Shown in pieces: positions 60,376 through 64,000 of a stretch of DNA of 64,000 nt; within the stretch, counting starts at the first letter, position 1, and the number at the start of each line of letters is the position of its first letter. The stretch spans positions 28,563,771-28,627,770 of the forward strand of contig OZ038384.1 of assembly GCA_964036045.1 (NCBI GenBank), given 5' to 3'. Below the pieces are notes generated by a model. That model did no database searches and had not been told where the DNA came from. It saw only the letters and a program-made list of their open reading frames with translations. Both the position numbers and the translations under genes were made by a program. The stretch comes from Eutreptiella sp. 'Long Island Sound 2002' (lineage: Eukaryota > Euglenozoa > Euglenophyceae > Eutreptiales > Eutreptiaceae).

Positions 60376-62632
60376 GCTTGCCTGGACCCCGGAGGCCGAA
60401 GATGCGTTCAGCCGCCTGAAGGAGCAACTCCTGGGGCAGCTGGGGCTATTCCTGGTGGACCCGGACAAGGGATTCGTGCTACCGACGGACGCCTCGGACT
60501 ATGCTGTAGGGGCAGTCCTCGAGCAGGTCCGGGACGACGGGTCGCACGTACCCGTGGCGTTTTGGAGCCAGATCCTGGCCGAGGGCCAACGTCGAACCTG
60601 GACCGAGAAGGAGAAGGATATGTACGCCATCGTTTGTGCGCTCAGGAAGTGGTCTGGCCACATCGGATTACAACCGGTGTTGGTTTGCACGGACCATCAG
60701 TGCTTACAGAGCTTGCACAAGGAGCACGTCGACACCCCCTCGGGACCGGCGGCAAGGAGGGCCCGGTGGCATGAGACGTTCGCCAAGTTCGACCGCAGCG
60801 TCGTATATGTCCCGGGGAAGGACACCACTGTGGCAGATTGCCTCAGTCGATGGGCCTAGCCCGCGGGCAAGGCATGGATGGACATATTCAGCCATGGGGA
60901 CGCCGAGGAGACCGAGGAGGCCAAGCGCATCATCGAGATGGAGAAGGCCATGGAGCAAGAGGGGGTCAAGTGCTTTGTGGTGATGGCAAACCGTACAGAC
61001 CTGGCCAAGTTCCGGGGCGCCCGAGTCCAGGCTATTCGAGAGGAAACCCTCGAGCAATGAATGGTGGCCCCCGTAGAGCTAGTCAGGTCGGTGCCGACAG
61101 AGGACTGGTCGGATGACTATGCGGCATCGGACCACTGGAGCAGGTACTGGAATGCCGTGAGCGCCCCGTCGGACGACGAATGGCCTGAGGGCTTGACTGA
61201 GGATGGGGATAAATTATTCCTCAAGGACAAGCTATTGGTCCCTGAGAACCGAATGGAGGAGCTCGTTGACCACTGGCATAACGCCCAGCTCATGCATCCT
61301 GGTCGGGACAAGATGCAGCAGGACCTGGAGTGGCGCTTCAAGTTCCCACCGGGGTACTACGCCATCCTCGACAAGTACTGCAGCGACTGCGCTGTGTGTC
61401 AGGCCACGAAAAGCCCCAACCATTCCACAGCGGGCAACCCGGTGTATACGGCTATACCGGAAGCCCCTATGCGGTCCGTGGCCATGAATGTATTCGCCAA
61501 GCCTGAGGTCACCTTGGAAGGAGAGACCTACGACTGTGTCATCCTGGCGGTGGATAGGCACAGCGGGTATATCGTGGCGGTCCCTGGCAAGAAGTCCAAG
61601 AAGAAGGACAAGAAGGACAAGCATGGAGTGGGTCTGCAGGCCAAGACCGTCGCTAATGCCATGATTGGGCATTGGCTGGCGATTTTTGATGTCCCAGCTG
61701 TCATCTGCAGCGATCGGGGCAGTCAATTTGTGGGGACGTGGTTCAAGACGATGTGCAAGCACATGGGGACTCGGCACGCCAAGACCGTGGCGTACCACAG
61801 CCGGTCCAATAGCCGGGCTGAGGTGGCCGGGCGGCAGATGTTCGAAAGGTTCCGCCAGCTGCACATTGACGAACCGGGCCGGAATTGGTATACTTCGCTG
61901 TGGAGAGTACTCCAGGCGTACCACGACCTTCCGGGGCCCACTGGACTGTCGCCCCAACGTATCCTGTTCCTACGGGATGGAGTGTCACGGACTCTCCCGT
62001 GGTTGAACCATGGCAAAGTGGCCCAGGATGCCAGTGCTAGGATCGCTGAGGCTGACGACATGGCGGCCAAGGTGTGCAAAGCACTTCAGGACGAGCATGA
62101 GAAGAGGGCCAAGTACTTCAAGCAGGGAAAAGTCCAGAAATATGCTCTCAGAGACACCGTATGGGTGGAGCGGCACCACAAGGATGTCCTGTCCAGGGAT
62201 CGGCAGGCGTCTTGGTATGTGCCGGGGGTAATCGTTCGGAAGGTCGGGCAGGATGTGTATGCGGTTTATGTGGGGGATAACAAGATCCTTGACCGCGACC
62301 ATACCCAGCTTCGTCCCCGAGCACCAGACCCCAGCGGACGTCCCGTCACGTTCGAGTTCACGGCCGGCGATGTGGACTCGGATGACGAGGGTGAGGACGA
62401 CGACTTCACCGCCGAGAGGATCCTGACGGACAAGCCAGACCCGGGGACGCCCGGGGGGAGGCTTTATAAAGTCCGTTGGAAGGGATTTGCCGCATCCAGA
62501 GATTCGTGGGAGCCTCCGAGCAGTTTCGTGCCGAGGTATACCACGGTCTGGATGGATTATCTGAAGAAGAAGAACATTTCTTTGGATGTCAAGGACGTAT
62601 TGGTCCATTTGGTGGCTGCTCAAGCACCGTAA
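60374..62632 (+). pseudogene. pol: Ty3-C pol: RNase H, integrase, chromodomain (two in-frame stops)
   Basis: One frame throughout. RNase H: P-T-D-A-S-D-Y-A-V-G-A-V-L-E-Q, T-E-K-E-K-D-M-Y-A-I-V, C-T-D-H-Q-C-L, T-V-A-D-C-L-S-R. TAG at 60857 replaces the Tyr seen in Ty3-A (S-R-W-A-Y-P-A). TGA at 61058 follows a linker. Integrase: W-H-N-A-Q-L-M-H-P-G and C-A-V-C zinc site; catalytic D in A-M-N-V-F is replaced by Asn (Ty3-A has A-M-D-V-F), I-C-S-D-R-G-S-Q-F, S-R-A-E-V-A-G. Chromodomain: F-T-A-E-R-I-L, Y-K-V-R-W-K-G-F, D-S-W-E-P. Loss of the first Asp and of the RT domain make it inactive. Confidence 0.85.
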
Positions 62633-63035
62633 TGGATCCCCCTTGGCATTTATGTTTGTCTTTGTGCTTGGGAGATGGTTGAAGGCGTTCATCCGGGGAT
62701 TTTCGGGCCTGGATTGGCCATATACCCCCTTCACTCGATCTCCACATATATATATTTCATTGTGGTATACGTGTTTAGGTCGACGGATAACGTTTCTCTA
62801 TCTTTGATCCCCTTGGTCCATGTTGTAGATCAAGAGGAGACCGGATATGGCTGAGGGCACCGATTATGAGTGTCCTCGCCCCTCCCTTGGGGCATGGGGG
62901 ACGCCTACGCCGTATGTGGGGCCTCCATGTGTCCTTGGGACATGGGCGGGGGGGGGGGGGGGGTTGGAGCCCATTGGGGTCCTCCTGTCCTCTCTGCAAT
63001 GACTTCCGAGCGGATACAACGCTCTGAGAAGGGGG
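62633..63035 (+). other. 3' non-coding region of Ty3-C
   Basis: Between the pol stop and the right 190-bp repeat. Contains CACATATATATATTTC (about 62742) and a G run at 62947-62965. May be part of the 3' LTR whose left partner is deleted. Confidence 0.4.
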
Positions 63036-63226
63036 CTGAAGCCGGTTCGGACCCCCGTGGCCCTCTTTGGGTCACTTGGGGTGTGTATCTATGGGCCGGC
63101 CAGCCGCCATGGGCTGATATCATACTCTCCCGTCCACCTGACCTAACCCGATGTGATAGTGTGATACGCTTGGCCATTCCAGCTATGAGCGGCCATATTC
63201 AATACCGAGGCGCCGCCGGCTGAGAT
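63036..63226 (+). repeat. 190-bp direct repeat, right copy
   Basis: Partner of 60186-60375, followed directly by AT-rich sequence (TATATATCAAAATATCAGG). Confidence 0.85.
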
Positions 63227-64000
63227 GTATATATCAAAATATCAGGAATCAACAGGGTTTTTTTATCATAATGTTTCCGTAGTTTTTCAGCTATCCGTTC
63301 TGATTGTCAATGTATCCGCGACTGTCAGTTGGCTCGCGGTTTAGCCGTAACCGATTGGTTAACTGTTATTTCCAGATATTTTAGCGGAAACCCCGATGAA
63401 GGCTTAAATTTCATCAGAAAAGGGTTCGTTGCTTCCGCAATTTTCATGTTATACACTCGCAAAATTAATCCGATTTTTTCAGACATTCAGAATCATATTT
63501 TTGATTTCGAGGTCGCCGCACTTGATATGATGAATTTCGAGTGGTCCTGCATTTTTTCCCGATCACGAATCAACCTTCCTTTTGTTGTCTCCTTCATTTT
63601 TCTCGGAGATATAGGTGAAACAAAGTTGATTCGTGAGGCCACTTTGAAAAGTCATATCTCCAGCTCACTGCGAGGAATATCAATTTTGAGATATGGGCTG
63701 GAATCGCCTTGGTCTCAACTTAAATTGGGGAGCGCCAAACGCCTTTGGTGTGTACATATGCCTGATGTAGCAAGGGATAATTGTCAAGAGGGTAGAAAGT
63801 GATTTATAAGTCTTGGACCATGCAACCGAACATTTTAATGCAACTTTCGACTGTACCGCATGAGTGTTGGTGTTGCATAGAAACTTTCCTTGGGTTCCTA
63901 CGTATTTTTAACGTGAAGTTATGGCCATGCAGGGTCATGACATACCATGGTGGGAGCCATTTTTGAGGGTATGTGTTATATGCATGGTATGTGCTTTGCT
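63227..64000. other. No gene recognised
   Basis: AT-rich. A 157-codon plus-strand ORF (63329-63802) has mixed hydrophobic and charged residues (G-N-P-D-E-G-L-N-F-I-R-K-G-F) but no recognisable domain. TACCATG-type motifs recur at 63940-63990. Confidence 0.4.

Larger units (their letters stand above)
60187..63226 (+). mobile_element. Ty3-C chromovirus, 5'-deleted copy
   Basis: Between two 190-bp direct repeats lies a pol that begins in mid reverse transcriptase/RNase H (60374) and runs through integrase and chromodomain (62632). The left repeat joins pol directly, so gag, protease and most of RT are deleted. Protein similarity to Ty3-A is clear (for example R-R-T-W-T, D-T-P-S-G-P-A). Confidence 0.75.

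Noticed and set aside
142-60859. UAG as a reassigned sense codon, because many in-frame lone stops are TAG (142, 9576, 10050, 26166, 28362, 35148, 37298, 44933, 60857).
   Set aside because: Where a sister copy exists, the TAG replaces different residues (Glu at 142, Gln at 37298, Tyr at 60857), and TGA and TAA stops also interrupt frames. This is ordinary nonsense decay.

Overview
The window is nuclear DNA of a eukaryote. Genes are split by short GT-AG introns, there are several decayed Ty3/gypsy (chromovirus) retrotransposons, DNA-transposon remains, satellites and many poly(C)/poly(G) tracts, and nothing resembles prokaryotic operons. The Ty3 polyproteins (integrase plus chromodomain, very long alanine/charged Gag), the SR-like and coiled-coil exon arrays and the cyclophilin fragment suggest a protist alga. 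A dinoflagellate is my best guess, but the sequence alone does not prove it; no spliced leader was found.

Layout. (1) 1-8.6 kb: one apparent plus-strand multi-exon gene. It has a tandem array of phase-0 coiled-coil exons (70-2105), a SET-domain exon (2378-2892, with a frameshift), connecting exons, then an RS-rich tail made from duplicated phase-1 exons (4221-8376), including four units at an exact 373-bp period and three 96-nt exons. (2) 8.8-10.9 kb: a decayed transposase-like element with inverted-repeat ends. (3) 11-20.6 kb: mostly gene-poor, with a cyclophilin pseudogene (14930-15163), an internally deleted inverted copy of the transposase-like element (15164-15312), a U1-type zinc finger/RS exon paralogous to region 1 (15498-15762), and an intact two-exon minus-strand gene of unknown function (17165-16273). 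(4) 21.2-30.0 kb: a minus-strand Ty3 chromovirus with intact pol, a protease ORF carrying a Dam-like domain, and a Gag broken by stops and frameshifts. Its 5' end is joined to fragments of the RS-exon repeat.

(5) 30.5-34.6 kb: dispersed and tandem repeats plus a GC-rich W-rich ORF island (31.5-32.8). (6) 34.6-38.4 kb: a second, heavily mutated Ty3 element. (7) 38.4-40.2 kb: a C-rich island coding for an unknown protein family. (8) 40.7-44.4 kb: inverted/direct repeat composites, GATC-rich repeats and a transposase-like pseudogene. (9) 44.8-47.3 kb: a two-exon type I membrane glycoprotein gene with three lesions. (10) 49.0-50.45 kb: a ~185-bp hairpin satellite. (11) 50.5-54.8 kb: a second C-rich island and a 65-bp minisatellite. 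(12) 54.8-56.6 kb: a second copy of the 3' end of the region 6 element. (13) 58.4-60.2 kb: a tRNA-like SINE candidate and a third island on the minus strand. (14) 60.2-63.2 kb: a 5'-deleted Ty3 element between 190-bp direct repeats.

Much of the window is therefore mobile-element debris around a few host genes. Several host-like genes carry single-base frameshifts or lone stops. These may be real decay or uncorrected assembly errors, and the sequence cannot distinguish the two. No rRNA, canonical tRNA, CRISPR array or replication origin was recognised.
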